A DNA stretch of 64,000 bases from Drechmeria coniospora (Eukaryota; Ascomycota; Sordariomycetes; Hypocreales; Ophiocordycipitaceae), in NCBI RefSeq assembly GCF_001625195.1, contig NC_054390.1, forward strand, positions 9,273,222 through 9,337,221, read 5' to 3'. The notes under the pieces are model-generated. The model ran no database searches. It saw nothing but the letters and a program-made list of their open reading frames with translations, and was not told the DNA's origin. Positions 1 through 11,716 of the stretch are shown here, in pieces. Position 1 is the stretch's first letter. Every line of letters begins with the position of its first letter. Both the position numbers and the translations under genes were made by a program.

Positions 1-694
1 AGTCCACCGTAACTTCCTAGCAAGGGCAAGGCGGCCGTGGCGTGTCCAACCACTAGATGGCAGCATCCTTGACCTGTGACGCTGGAGTCGTGCCTCGGTG
101 AGCTCGGCCTCGAGAGTCTCCGCCATCTCGATAGGCCAGCAGATCAGCAGTCTTGCTGGTATTTTCATCCAATGTGCCGCCGTTGTTTGCCTTGCAACGG
201 CGAATTCTTGTTGCGACGACGTCAGTCTACAGTACCTGTGCGTGTACATGTCCGGGATACGTATTTTCTCGCCACGGTTCTCCCTTTTTTTTTTCCTTTT
301 TTTTTTCAAGATGGCGGAACAGAACAGGCTGTGGGCAAGGGACGCCGACTAGTGTTGCGCCACGAGTCTGGAAGTTTTCTATTCTCCGCATCATCGCCAT
401 CCGTCGACAGCACATGTACATGGCAATGAGTACCGTCGTACAATGGCGTCGCCTCGCCGTTTGAGACTGGATCATCCGCTCCCGTGCCGATGGGCAACTT
501 GTCTGTAAGGGGGGTCAGCTGGGTGTCTCGAGGCGTGCTGATGCAGAAATTCAGGAGCATTGGTTCATTCCTCTCTTCGTCAGCTGGACCGAACGACCGT
601 GGACGAAAACGAAAAGCATGTCTCTGTCCCCGGTTCGGATATCAAGCATGACTATCGTCAACGCTAAATCGAGACCTCTCCTGTTTTTATTTGA

Positions 695-724
695 CTTTGG
701 CTTTGGCTTTGGCTTTGGCTTTGG
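695..724. repeat. CTTTGG hexamer tandem repeat, 5 copies
   Basis: Five perfect head-to-tail copies of CTTTGG are visible, preceded by a degenerate partial copy. The repeat is intergenic and no coding role is apparent. Confidence 0.9.
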
Positions 725-1683
725 TCTCTCGCTGCAGCGGGACAACAGCTCGCTGCCGGTAAAGTTGGGTCAGAGCGAATGCGAGAGTAGGCGCACAAGG
801 CCAACTGGAACTGCAACGACATACATTCCACTTCCTTGTGCGGTGCAAGCACGGGTACGAAAAGTAACTCGTACTCGTGCGTATCGTCGGCCCTTGAACT
901 CGTGCCAGTGCGTGCTTGGCTCGCGGCTGTAGGAACCGTCGAGGAGGCCACCTGGATGGGACGACGGCGTTGACGTGATGGCTTGTAGTGGTGGGTGGTG
1001 CGAGTACTGGGCAACGCACTGCTACCGGTAGTAGGCATGTGCAACGTGGTTCATCGCCTCGTCGAGCAAAATGTCCTGCCTGCTGCCCTTCGGCACATTC
1101 ACACTGCCATCAACTCAAGCTAGCAGCAGGCCCTGCCCTCAGCATCGCACCTGCCATGTATCAAGTACTGAGCAGTGCCTACAAGGTAGATGACGGCGGC
1201 AACGGCACAGTGTCGTGGGGATATTTTCGGTAGAATGCGAGCAAACATGTTCCCTATTTCCTCACGGACTACATGTAACATGCGTTGGCTGAACGTTCAT
1301 GCCATTTCACGAGCGAGTAATGAGTACGACGTACTAGATGGAGTATGTAAGTGTATTATTTCTTGATGTTAGGTGTTGGTGCAAGTAATACTTGGGGTGT
1401 CGGTGTACAAGTAAGTACCTAGTACTCCGTACTGCATACTAAATGGACACTGTGCCCTATACGGAGCACAACCACCTAAGTAAGTGCTGTACTGCAAATA
1501 CAATACAGTGCAGTACAGCGCGGAGTACTGACATGTACGATAATACTTCCTTCCACTTCCTTATAATACTCCGCACATACGAAGTAGACCCAGTGGTGAG
1601 CTCATGTGGACCGGTGAACCTACTTACTAGGTACCTAGTACTTACCTACTGTAGGTGTACATACAAGTACATGGAGGTTGCTG

Positions 1684-1708
1684 GTACTCCGTACTCCGTA
1701 CTCCGTAC
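1684..1708. repeat. GTACTCC heptamer tandem, 3.6 copies
   Basis: Three perfect copies of GTACTCC followed by GTAC. The same 25 bases occur in reverse complement at 57028-57052. It is part of the dispersed TACTCCGTA/TACGGAGTA word family that fills most intergenic regions of this window. Confidence 0.9.
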
Positions 1709-3568
1709 ATGGAGATGCATTAATTACCTGCATTGATCATGTACTTGCCGTAACTGCAAGTACGTGCAAGCACTGCAAGTATGCTGTACTACAAGTACGG
1801 AGTACTGCAGAGTACTCCAAAGTACTCCGTACAGTAGTATTACTTACTTACGAAACGAAGCTTCCGAGAGAATCAATACTTGGTACGAAAGTACCAACAC
1901 AGGCACCACAGCCTGCCAATCAATTGATGCAGCTTCGAGCACGTCCATCTGCTCACTCTAAAGTATCCCGTACGGCACACGGCCAGGCAGGAGCACACCA
2001 CCTCCAGCGACCGCACGGAGAAGGAGACGGGACTCGGAAAGGAAGCAGCCACGCACGGACTGCGCGTCTTGTGGGCCGGGGCCACATGCAAGCTCGCATG
2101 CACCTCCTCCGCCCCCCCACTCCGTGCTCTGATGAGAAGGCACGACACCGACGGGCCTTGCTTCGACTCGTTCAGGGTTCAAAGTATAAAAACCAATATA
2201 CTTCATACACGTGCAGATGCGAATATATTTCCCAAACGGCGAGAGGTGTCTCCTCCGCACCATGTACCTGGTGGTGCTCGGTGCCGGCCCAGCACCTGCG
2301 GCGGGGGTGGTGCGAAGCTGCTGTGACCTGTAGGTGTAGGCATGCTCGCCGCTCGGCAACCTCATTTGCGCGTCCCCGCCGGCGATCTGTCGGTTCCGCA
2401 CTGGCCAGCCGGCTAGCTGCCATGAACCAACCTGGGAGCTAATGGCTACCTGCCAGGTCCTTGTACCAAACGATAGCCAAGTACTGCCTCCGTCTAGGTG
2501 TGCTCCGTGCTTGTGCACCTACTTGTGCCCCGTACGGCAGGTACCCTCGTACTTGGTGGTACCCAGACCCCTAGTCCCTCGCACCCGCACCGTACCGACT
2601 GAACATGCCCCCCGTCCCGTGTTGCCCATCCGTGCTGCTGCCCATCCACGCAGGACTCCAATCCTCTCCTGTCTTGCCTGACCACCAGCCCACTTGCAAG
2701 TCGAATGCTAATTTCGCTACGGCTGGGCCGGCGGGTGCCAGGGCCCAGACGACGCAACCGGAGCGGCATCATCTGCCCAATACCAATACCCGGCCAGCCC
2801 AGGCCAAGCCAGGTAGCAGTTGGCAAGTACCCTACCATGTACTGGCAAGGTACCGGCATCCCTACGAAATACGGATCGCAGTACCTAATGGCTACCTGCA
2901 TCGTAGATGTACCTCGCTGCCCGTCGTCGTCCCTGGCGAATCAGTTCGACGCCTTCTCCCCCAGGACCGTTGCTCGCCGCGGCATCGTCGTCGATTTTGC
3001 TCCAAGAACCATGCCGACCTGATGACCCTTGCCCATACGCCCCCCCCCCATCCCCTCCACCATCCGACTCTCCGACTCTCCGACCTCCGTCCCTTCGTTT
3101 CCTGGCTCCCCAGGTCCCTTGTTCCCCTCCGAGGAGGTAGCTTGCCCGCTCACATGGCAGCTTCTTCTTACTTACACATGCCGCACTGGTGGTAGTCGCT
3201 CACGCGTATCCCTACCTCTCTTGCCGATGTGCTCGCCACTCGCGCTCGTGCCTGCTGCCCACCACCTCATTACGCTCTATACCGTGCTTCCCGCTCTTTC
3301 TCCTACCCGTGCAGCCTTCTTCCTCGGCCGACCGGCTCGCCTCGTCTCATCTCCTTCCCGAACCCTCCTGCATCTCTCAACCGCCGTTTTTATTATTTTC
3401 CCCTCAGCTCCGTTGAGTTGAAGCTCAACTGCCAACGGCCGGACGAGGCGAGAGTGGCGGTTGGGCATCTTCGTTGTCGAGACGCCAGAGTGACGCTGGA
3501 CCGTCCCACGATGCGTCTGTAGCGGCAGCGTTCCCTTTCTTTCGAGCCTTTCGAATACGCAGCCGGCC

Positions 3569-5751
3569 ATGGATGCCCTCGACGGTATTCTTTTGGTTCC
3601 CCCAGACCGAAGCCACATCCTCGGTCGAGCATCTTGGAAGGTCCGTCCTCACCTGCGCCGCACCATCGTCCCGTCATCCTTCCGCCGGCCTTGACCTCCC
3701 ACCCGTGCTTTTCGTCCCTTCTCGACGCATGGCTCTAACATTCTTCACACGTACAGCCTCGTTATGTCGTCGTCAGCAGGCGTCATGGCAACGCCAACGC
3801 CCGAGATCGCAAGGGCAGTTCCTGCCTGCCCCCCAACGTCACCGCCGATCGCCTCAGCGGCTCCAACTCGCACGTCCTCGCCAGCGACCCGACCGTGGCC
3901 GACTACTGCATCAGCCTCTACAAAACCAAGGCATGGCAGCCCGTTCCCTTCCCCTTCCCTTCTTTCCCTTTCTCTTGCCCTTGACCTTTACCGTCCTTCC
4001 CTGCTGTTCTGTGTAGCAAGCGGACTGGAGTCTAACATGCTAGCACGTGCAGGACGATAGCGATCCCGTTCAACAGTGGTCCACCCATTGTGTAACCGAC
4101 TGCCGGATTCAGCTGGTTACCAATCGCAAGCAAGAGCCTGTGCTGCCGACTCTCGTCATCACCATATCTGACAAGGATCGCCGTCGGAGGTCGAGCCGCG
4201 CCGCCGGCTTTATTTCCAGCAACAAGGAGTGTCGGACCACGACCTTGTGGTTCCGGACCAGGCCAGAAGAACAACATCCGATTCCAAGTCTGCACGATTG
4301 GGAGCGCTTCATCTTGTCCAAAAGGGGAATCACACAATCCCAGAGCGCCGTCTCGCCCACCTTCACAAGTCCCTTTTCGCCCCGATCCCGAGACAGCTCC
4401 GGCCATGCTACCCTGCCCAGCAGCGGGAACATATCCTCCCAGTACAAAGCTTCGACGGCAAGCTACCCAACGGGTCCTCATGATTTTCCTCCCACTTTCG
4501 CCCCGGAGTCCCTAAGCTTGAGGTCGAAGCGAAGCGACATCTCATCTCCGTCGAGCAGCATGAGCCACACCCAGCAAAAGGCTTCTCTCGCAGTCGCTGA
4601 ACAACACTACACCACTGTGTTCCCTACAGACCTCGGGCCTGCAAATCTCCCTGGGGACTACCCGGGAGAGTTTGTTGAAGGCCCGAACTCGGCCCAACGG
4701 AGATCCTCCATCATGAGTCCACGAACCCGTGGTCGAGCCAGTGTCAGCTCTCAAGCCCAACCAGCTGCCATGTACGATGCTTCCCACCCCCCGGCTCCCG
4801 GAGAGACGATTCTTGACCGGGCTTTCCAACTGGGACACATTCCCGGAGCGGAAATGTATGTCCCCGGCCAGGAGAAGCTTAGCTCCATCGCCAGGTTTGA
4901 TGCTCTCATGCGGGAGGCGGAACAGAGACGACAGCGGAAGGAAGCAGCCGCCAAGGCGGCCCAATTGCCTACGCGTAGCGCTTTTGACGATGATGACAGC
5001 TCGGATGATGAGTATTCAGATGCTACGGGCTCTGATACCGACGGTCGCCCACAGGCAGCGGGCCGTCATCCACACGCACCCCTGATTTCAGCAGAAGCTC
5101 AACGGGCCTTGGCTTACATCGCCGGTCGACATGACGGAGGCCGCAGCTCGGTTTCCCATCGTCCTGCCATGTCCCGCGCCCAGCTCAGCTTCCACACCAG
5201 CATGCTGCCGGCCTCGGTCATCTCTACGATGCCGGCACCGCGTCCCCACACCTCTCATGCCAAGTTCCAGCCAAAGACTGGCCGCTCCCAGAGCACACCC
5301 CACCTGACCCCGATCGTTGTTGCAACGACCAATCTGGACCAGTCTGCGTCAGTTTCCAAAGGAATATCAGCAGCGATGCCTCCTCCAAGCCATCTACATG
5401 GCGCGGAAAAGCGCCTCTCCAGTTCGAGCTCCAAAAGGTTGAGTTTCACCGAGTTTACCAAGAGGCTGTCCAGCAGCAGCAGCCTACTGCTCGTTCAGAC
5501 AAATTCCAACGCAGGTAGTAACGAAGCCGAGGTTCAGCCTTCGTCCGTCCCTCGGTCGACCTTGGCCCTTCGCGGCGCCTCCGGTACCGGACCCCCGCCA
5601 CCCAGAATCCATGAACTGGACAGGAGGTGTGTTTGGCGCGGCGTCGTCGGGACCGAGGGCGGTTTCTTATAGAGACGAGTCATCCCGCAAGTCTCTACGG
5701 GCCAGCGCAAAAGGAGAGGGCGCAAGTACTGCCATGTTTTGTACGAAGTGA
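3569..5751 (+). CDS. Conserved-looking fungal protein, PH-like N-terminus, function unknown
   Basis: I do not recognise a named family. Reconstructed exons are 3569-3640, 3757-3930, 4053-5514 and 5606-5751, which join in frame to 617 residues. The N-terminus (begins MDALDGILLVPPDRSHILGR) followed by strands such as RYVVVSRR and VTDCRIQLVTNRK looks like a PH-type fold spread over the first three exons. The middle is Ser/Pro-rich and disordered. Near the centre lies a short Ala/Arg/Glu-rich helix (begins RFDALMREAEQRRQRKEAAA) followed by an acidic Asp/Ser stretch. The second intron starts with GC rather than GT and has a CTAAC branch site just before its AG. The last intron matters: without it the frame ends at 5672 with an implausible tail. 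Splicing 5515-5605 continues into a Gly/Ser-rich tail ending AMFCTK. A C/T-rich leader lies upstream. Function is not inferred. Confidence 0.7.
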
Positions 5752-6395
5752 TACCATACGATTGACGATGCATTTCATTTCCTTGATTTTGCTTTATTTC
5801 CCCACCACTTTCTCTTCTCCATTTTGCTTCTCTGCTGCGAAACTGGTACCGCCATCGGGGAAAGCCAGCATGCTCTTGAGGCATTCAGCACCTCGGACGG
5901 AGTCTTCAGCATGTCAAATTCGAGTCGCAAGGCATCCGCGAGAGGCCGGAATATGCCCTGTACAACTGTATTTTCATGGCGATCTTGTTACCATTTTCAT
6001 CATTCTTCTTTTCATCATCTTCTCTACCAATGCTTTTATCGAGCATAGCTAGCTAGGTTCCTACTGGAGATCCGAACTTCAATTACAGAGTCACCGGCGC
6101 GGTCTTATCACATGTTTCTCAAGGCATAGTGAGGTAGAGATGCATTCAACCATGGCAGAAATTGGCCCATCTTCCATGACATGGCAACTTCATCCATTTG
6201 GTGTGTTTCTCTCTACGAAAACATTGGCCTCGTAAATCAGGCCCACGGTCACATCCGCCGTGGCTCCGGCCTGGTATCTTGGTGCTCGCATTTCCTTGCG
6301 ATGTCATGTCGCCCGCCTTTTGCCCGCCTTTCGCCCCGAATTCAAAGTCCGAATCTCTGTTGCAACCCCTTCTTGTTATGACCAATTCCTTGGGA
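5752..6395. other. Convergent 3' intergenic region
   Basis: This lies between the stop codons of two convergent genes. It is T-rich on the top strand (about 5780-6040), fitting a 3' untranslated region. No additional gene is seen. Confidence 0.6.
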
Positions 6396-9300
6396 TCAGC
6401 GGATGAAATGAGCAATTGCCTCCTGCTGATCAGGCGGCAAGCGCTGCGAGATGAAACCCTCAACGGCACCGCCGTGTCGATGGTTGGCAGCCACCATGTA
6501 CTCCTTCACCCACTTGCTTACATCCAGAATGTCGGGAAAGTCGTCTCGCCCCACGGGCTTGCACGTGTTGAGGGCAGTGAACGTCATGCCGAATCCTATG
6601 TCGTCGACGGAGGCTTCGGTGATGATCTCGTCGCCGAGTCCCGCCGAGACCGCAGGGGGGTTAGCGAGCAATGACAGTAGAATGCGGCAGCTATTGGCCC
6701 ATCCCTTCATGAACTTTTGCGCAAAAACCTGAGAGTCGCACAGAGTCTTAGTCAGCGACACGACAGCCGTTTTTCGGTCCACAGGTCTCGCAAGCTTCTC
6801 CGTCTCGGCCAGTACAAACGGAGGGTAGACCTGGCTGAACGCTTTCTCGTCCAGCTGGTCTGACTTCTTGATGAAGTAGTCGGCACCATAGCCAGCCTCT
6901 AGCCTCGCGCCTACGAGATGATAGAATCGCGCAAACCGAAGCTTGAATGAGTCCGAAGGCGATCCCTGCAACTTCGTATAGAGAAGCTGGATGATGGTTC
7001 CGAAGTACTGGTCGAGAATCGCCCTATCAAATCAAGTCAGCAGGACTTGCCAAACGCGGGATCGGGTAGAAATACGGCTCAAACGAGTGCACTATGGCCT
7101 CCAAAACATCAAAGGACTGCAGCTCCGACTTCTTGCCGCTCAGCAGCTTCTGGAAGATGCCCAGCACAGGCTCCAACTGATTCTCGGCAACGATGACCTT
7201 GGCCGCCTTGGGGATGACGGCAGACAGCAGTCGAGAGCAGGCAGGCACGTTGCCCCGTGTCTCCCACAGAGCCGTGCCCAGCAAAGGCGCCAGGAGCCCC
7301 TTGTAGTTGTCCGACATCGCTTCAGCAGGAGATGACTCCAGCAATTGGGCAAGAACCTGGAAGACATAAGGCAAGAATTCTAACACAAAATTCGTTAGCT
7401 AACCCTGACGTTGGATGGCCAGCACGACCAAACTGACCAGTAACATCCTCAGCCAATATCTTGTGAAAGGGTTCCCAGAGTTTCTGGTTGAAAAGAGCAG
7501 CGTTGCTGCCCGAGCAATAGCGGACCAGTGCACCCATGGCCTCGAAGTGATAGTAGTAGAACCGAGGGTTGCTTGGGTTCTGCTTCATGACGTTTGTGAT
7601 AAGAATCAGGTGGGTCAGGACCGTTTCCAGCATCGGCATGACCCCCTCCTTGATCACGATGAGGATACGCATCACGCATCGCATCAGGAACTCGTTCTCT
7701 TGCAACTTTGCAGGGCTCGTCTCCTTCTCAATCAGCTTGAACAGGTGGGTCAAGAGGTCGTTCGCGAACTGCTCAATGTCGGCCCTGGGGAACATTTGGT
7801 TGCCAGTGTCGTCGGTCAAAAACAGCACACGCTCGACAGCGATGGCCGTGTACGTGTAGACGACATAGTTGGACGAGTTGAGGTTTTGGATCAGGGGAAC
7901 CAGCGCGCCCTTCCATTGCTCCTTTGACAGCTGGCTGCGGAAGGTGTACAGATACTTGATCGCATCGACCTTGGAAATCGGCTCGACACCGTCTTGGCCC
8001 ACCAAGTCCGAGGCGATGTGCTGCTCGAAAAACTCGACCACATTGACCATTGAGTTGACAGACTTGACACCCTGGGCGGCCGTGACGGCACCCTTGGCCG
8101 CAATGGAAAGAAATAGGTAAATCGCCGTATCCTTGGCCTTCCAGTCCGACCTGCCAAGCGTCAAGTAGTGGTTGATGTACTTGGTCACAGTGCTTGTCAC
8201 TGTGGCCTCGAACTTTTCTTGTAGCTTTCGCAGAAAATCGGTCGCAGATCTCCGTCTCGAATCGGTGTCAGATCCCTCGAGGTCACGTCGGATGAACTCG
8301 ATGGGCTCGTCTTCAAACATTTCCATGTCGGATTCTCTCAAGGCGACGTTGGGCAGTATGACTTTTTCAACAATCTGCGTTAGAACAGCTTCGTTGTTGA
8401 ACACACCGGAATGTCTCTGGGTCGAGGCCACGGCGGTGAGGAAATGGAGTGCTTTGCTGACGATGGAATCGTACTTGGTCTCAGTACCGATGGATGACAG
8501 CAGATTCCACGTGCTGGTGATGAAGGGCTCGCAGTACGGGGACCAATCCTCGTCGTACTTGGTTGTGAACAGTTCAAGAAGCTCACAGATATCTGCCTTG
8601 ACAACATCGACAATACTAGTTTCGGTGTCGTCATCGGTTTCGAGAAGAGGGTTGGAATAATCGAGGTATTTCATCAAGAGTCCACTGAGGCTGCTCAAGT
8701 TCTCTTCAAAGACCGGCGGTAGGTCGTGAGAGGACAGATCGTATAGAATCTTGATTTGAAGGTCCAAGGTTTCGAACCATGCCTTGAGAGCTTCTTTGTT
8801 GCCCGCATTCTGGTCAATAACATCGTTTGTCGTCTTCGAGGATAGAGTTAGCGTACAGCCTGCATTGCACGACGGCGAGAGAGGCACGTACGACAAGAAG
8901 ATGCATAAAGGGTTGGGCGAAGGTGTTGATGACATGATTTATTTCGGTATAGAGCTCATCCGTTCGCATTAGGGGTCGCCAGCGCGCGAAGATAGAGTGA
9001 GCGACCTCAAGAACGCCGATGTTGATCTTGGCGTCAGACTTTGAAAATCGACTGACAAGTTCCTAGACGCCAAGGAGAGTGGTCAGCGAGTTTTCCATTT
9101 GTATTTGACGGTATACGGAAGCGGCTTGCCTGCGTGAGTGTGTCCCAGCGCCGCCAAAAGTCCGAGTCGGCAATGATGCTAATAGCCTCACCAAGCTGGC
9201 TCTGAACGCTGGCGGGGCAGGAGATCATGAGGCCAATGAGGCGCTCCTTGATCAACTGCACCTCGTCCCCAGGAAGCTTATAGTTCCCCTCTTCATCCTA

Positions 9301-9700
9301 TAATTCAAGCATTTAGCATCGAACATAAGCGAGAGAGGTGGTACGTTCGACTGTCGAGGATGCCGAAGATGCGACGCACCACATAGTTGGATCGTATGAA
9401 ATTCTTGAAGGCGAGGGCCGCCGACAACCGGGTGTTGGGGGGGAGGCTGTCAGAATTGACAATATTGAGCAGGTTAAGCGAGTATTGTGGTTTCGAAGCC
9501 TCTTGCTTGAGTGCGGCCTCGGCTGGCGAGGGTTTGTTTGTTAGTTGACATGACATTCGAGCACTGAAGAAACTGTGCAGGAGCGGGGTGTTGGGTGTGC
9601 ATCATCAGCAAAGCATCAATGTCCGCATACCTTTCCGGTGCTGGGAGGGGTCGAGGGTTGCGTTAAGCAGCTGGGCAATCTGACCAATGTCGGCCGCCAT
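6396..9700 (-). CDS. CSE1: Exportin-2 / importin-alpha re-exporter CSE1
   Basis: This karyopherin-beta receptor returns importin-alpha from nucleus to cytoplasm with Ran-GTP. Exons on the minus strand: 9700-9631, 9522-9380, 9297-9130, 9062-8892, 8833-7438, 7379-7076 and 7023-6396. They sum to 2880 bases, or 959 residues, almost exactly the family length (about 960). Hallmarks include the importin-beta N-terminal region (LNLLNIVNSDSLPPNTRLSA, then AALAFKNFIRSNYV), WDTLTQELVSRF, and VAHSIFARWRPLMRTDELY, which closely resembles yeast Cse1. Intron 7380-7437 is needed to restore DVTEFLPYVFQ and intron 7024-7075 restores FEPAILDQYF. The intron at 9063-9129 begins with GC (GCAAGC), and family conservation on both sides fixes that boundary. 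It is convergent with the upstream unknown gene and divergent from the Tsc2 gene. Confidence 0.97.
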
Positions 9701-11716
9701 CGTGAGATCTCGCGGGGGTGGAAGAGCGAGCTGCAATGGGATGGTGGTGATGGCGATGGAAGCTGAGGCGAAATGTATGTGTTGGTTCAGTCGCGGTTTG
9801 TTTGGGTGTGATGGATAATTATTGCAGGCTCCATTCACTAGCAGCAACCAGGACCAAGCGGGGACCAAATCGGGCCGGGATGGCGCAGAAGCCAATGAAT
9901 GTCGGCTACCCGGCTTCGGGACAGCAGCGTTTGCTAACCAAGTACTTATTTGCACTGGGTATTTCCTGTACATGTACGTACATGTACTCCGTACTCCGTA
10001 CATGTCGATTTTTCTGGTGGGTTAAAAATTGATACAGGATAGCAATACTGCAGGTGTATTACTCCGTAGTGCTCTGTACAATACGGAGTATACAGCAGCT
10101 AATACTTACTTACATGCACAAGTACTACGGAGTACACCTACTTGTACTTGCACTATACACAGTACTCCGTACGGTGTGTGTGTGTATACTTGTATTAGTT
10201 ACAATACTTACAGTACAACGACATGTACTTCTGCACTGCACGTACTTAAATTAAGTACTTAAGTACTTACATGTACGCCTAAGGACATGTACTGTACTTT
10301 CGAGATGTACTTTACAATAGGATGTAATACTTGCTCTGCATGCAACTACTTGCTCTACATGAGCACGTCTGCATACAGTATAGATATTTTTAGTTAGGTA
10401 TATATATAGTTGGAAATAATGGTTAGATGATTGCTAGGTATCTCCATAAATGCCACTTCAACAGTTGCATGATGTGCGTGTACACATGTCGCTGCAAGCC
10501 CTCTTGCCAGACATTATTGCACCGAGGGAGCCCCTTTAATATATACTGTAGAGAAGCTGTTAGCAAGCTGCACCAATTTCTCCACCATATCGTCAATGTT
10601 CTTTTAATGCGTTCAACTTTTGTAAACTGAACTATCTTTGCTGCGATCCTGCCTCTAGTGGATCACTGCCTGCCACGATTTTCCTGCTTAATAATACATA
10701 CACGGTACAAAAATGCCAAAGCATCAAAATGGCCTGATAGTAACGGCTGGTCAAGTAATGGAACCATGACGAGCTGTTCTCGGCAGTAAAGATGTGTTGT
10801 TTCGTTGCTAGCAGTTGGCCGAGGAGGTGGCTGAAGCGAAGCGGAATTTTAGGGTTATGGCTTCATTGCGGTTTTGGAACAGGCTTCTGAGTAAGAAATG
10901 GAGGGGAGCCGGAGATTTCTGATGTAGAAGTGCAGATATATGCATTTATTCTCGCACAAATTGTTGCAGTTCAAGTGTGAATGTAAGGACGGAGTATATT
11001 ACTTGTAAGTAGATTCGCACCTTGATGCATGTGAGTGCAAATAGGTGTAAGTATGTATGATGATAAATTACTAAAGGAATAATGCCCCACCCTGAGGTAG
11101 GTTTGTTCAGGCGGCTAATTACCATAAATAATAAAATACATTATTACCTCAATTCAAGTGGTGGATTTGACGGGAAAGAGTAATCTAATCCGAGATAGGA
11201 AGGTTCTGTCTGATAAGTCTGGATTAAACCTTGCCAAGGTGACAGCTTGATTGTGGTGGGTGCTAGCCATCATTATGTAATTACGATGGCACCTTCGAAC
11301 CTCACCCGCCTTAGCTGCAACTCCCACTCAAACTTGAATCGGCCTATGTCTGCCTAAAATACTTGCTTCTACGCTCAATGACTATCTAGTCCCCTCGCCA
11401 GGTCAAGAGGATGATGAGCGCCCGCGCGAATCTCGACCACAGCTAGCGCCAGCTGTCCTTCGTCACCGCTTTCGGGGCACGCGGATTCTGCGCCGATCGT
11501 TGATCCACGTTGACCATACAACTATTTGTCTCAGCGAAAGGACAACAGATATAGGTATATCCATTCGCACAGCCGGCGTTGTCACCGTACCCCGTGGCCC
11601 GTGGCTGTGTCTGTCCACCAACAAATTTGTACATCGTACACGCTGGTTCTGGGGCAGTCTTGCCCGGGTCAACTCCGTCCCGCAGGTTCAACAGCAGACA
11701 TTTAGCACCTTTCGAG
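9701..11716. other. Divergent intergenic region with AT-rich island
   Basis: This is the shared upstream region of CSE1 (-) and the tuberin gene (+). About 9960-10330 is a dense cluster of TACTCCGTA/ACATGTAC/AAGTACTT words. About 10330-11400 is visibly AT-richer than the rest of the window, with TATATATA and AATAATAAAATA runs, and no long frame. About 11400-11716 returns to normal composition and probably holds the tuberin leader. No gene is supported. Confidence 0.6.

Larger units (their letters stand above)
1..3568. other. Gene-poor left flank
   Basis: No reading frame here looks like a real protein; the open frames are short, arginine/proline/cysteine-rich and overlap on all frames. It holds T-rich runs near 285-308, a CTTTGG hexamer array at 695-724 and a dense patch of TACTCCGTA-type words at about 1320-1860, including three tandem copies at 1684-1708. 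From about 3030 to 3420 the top strand becomes C/T-rich, the usual look of a fungal promoter and 5' leader, and it leads into the gene starting at 3569. Confidence 0.6.

Noticed and set aside
1320..1860. CRISPR-like array of short palindromes
   Set aside because: Repeat length, spacing and orientation are irregular and the DNA is eukaryotic. No spacer structure and no cas genes exist.
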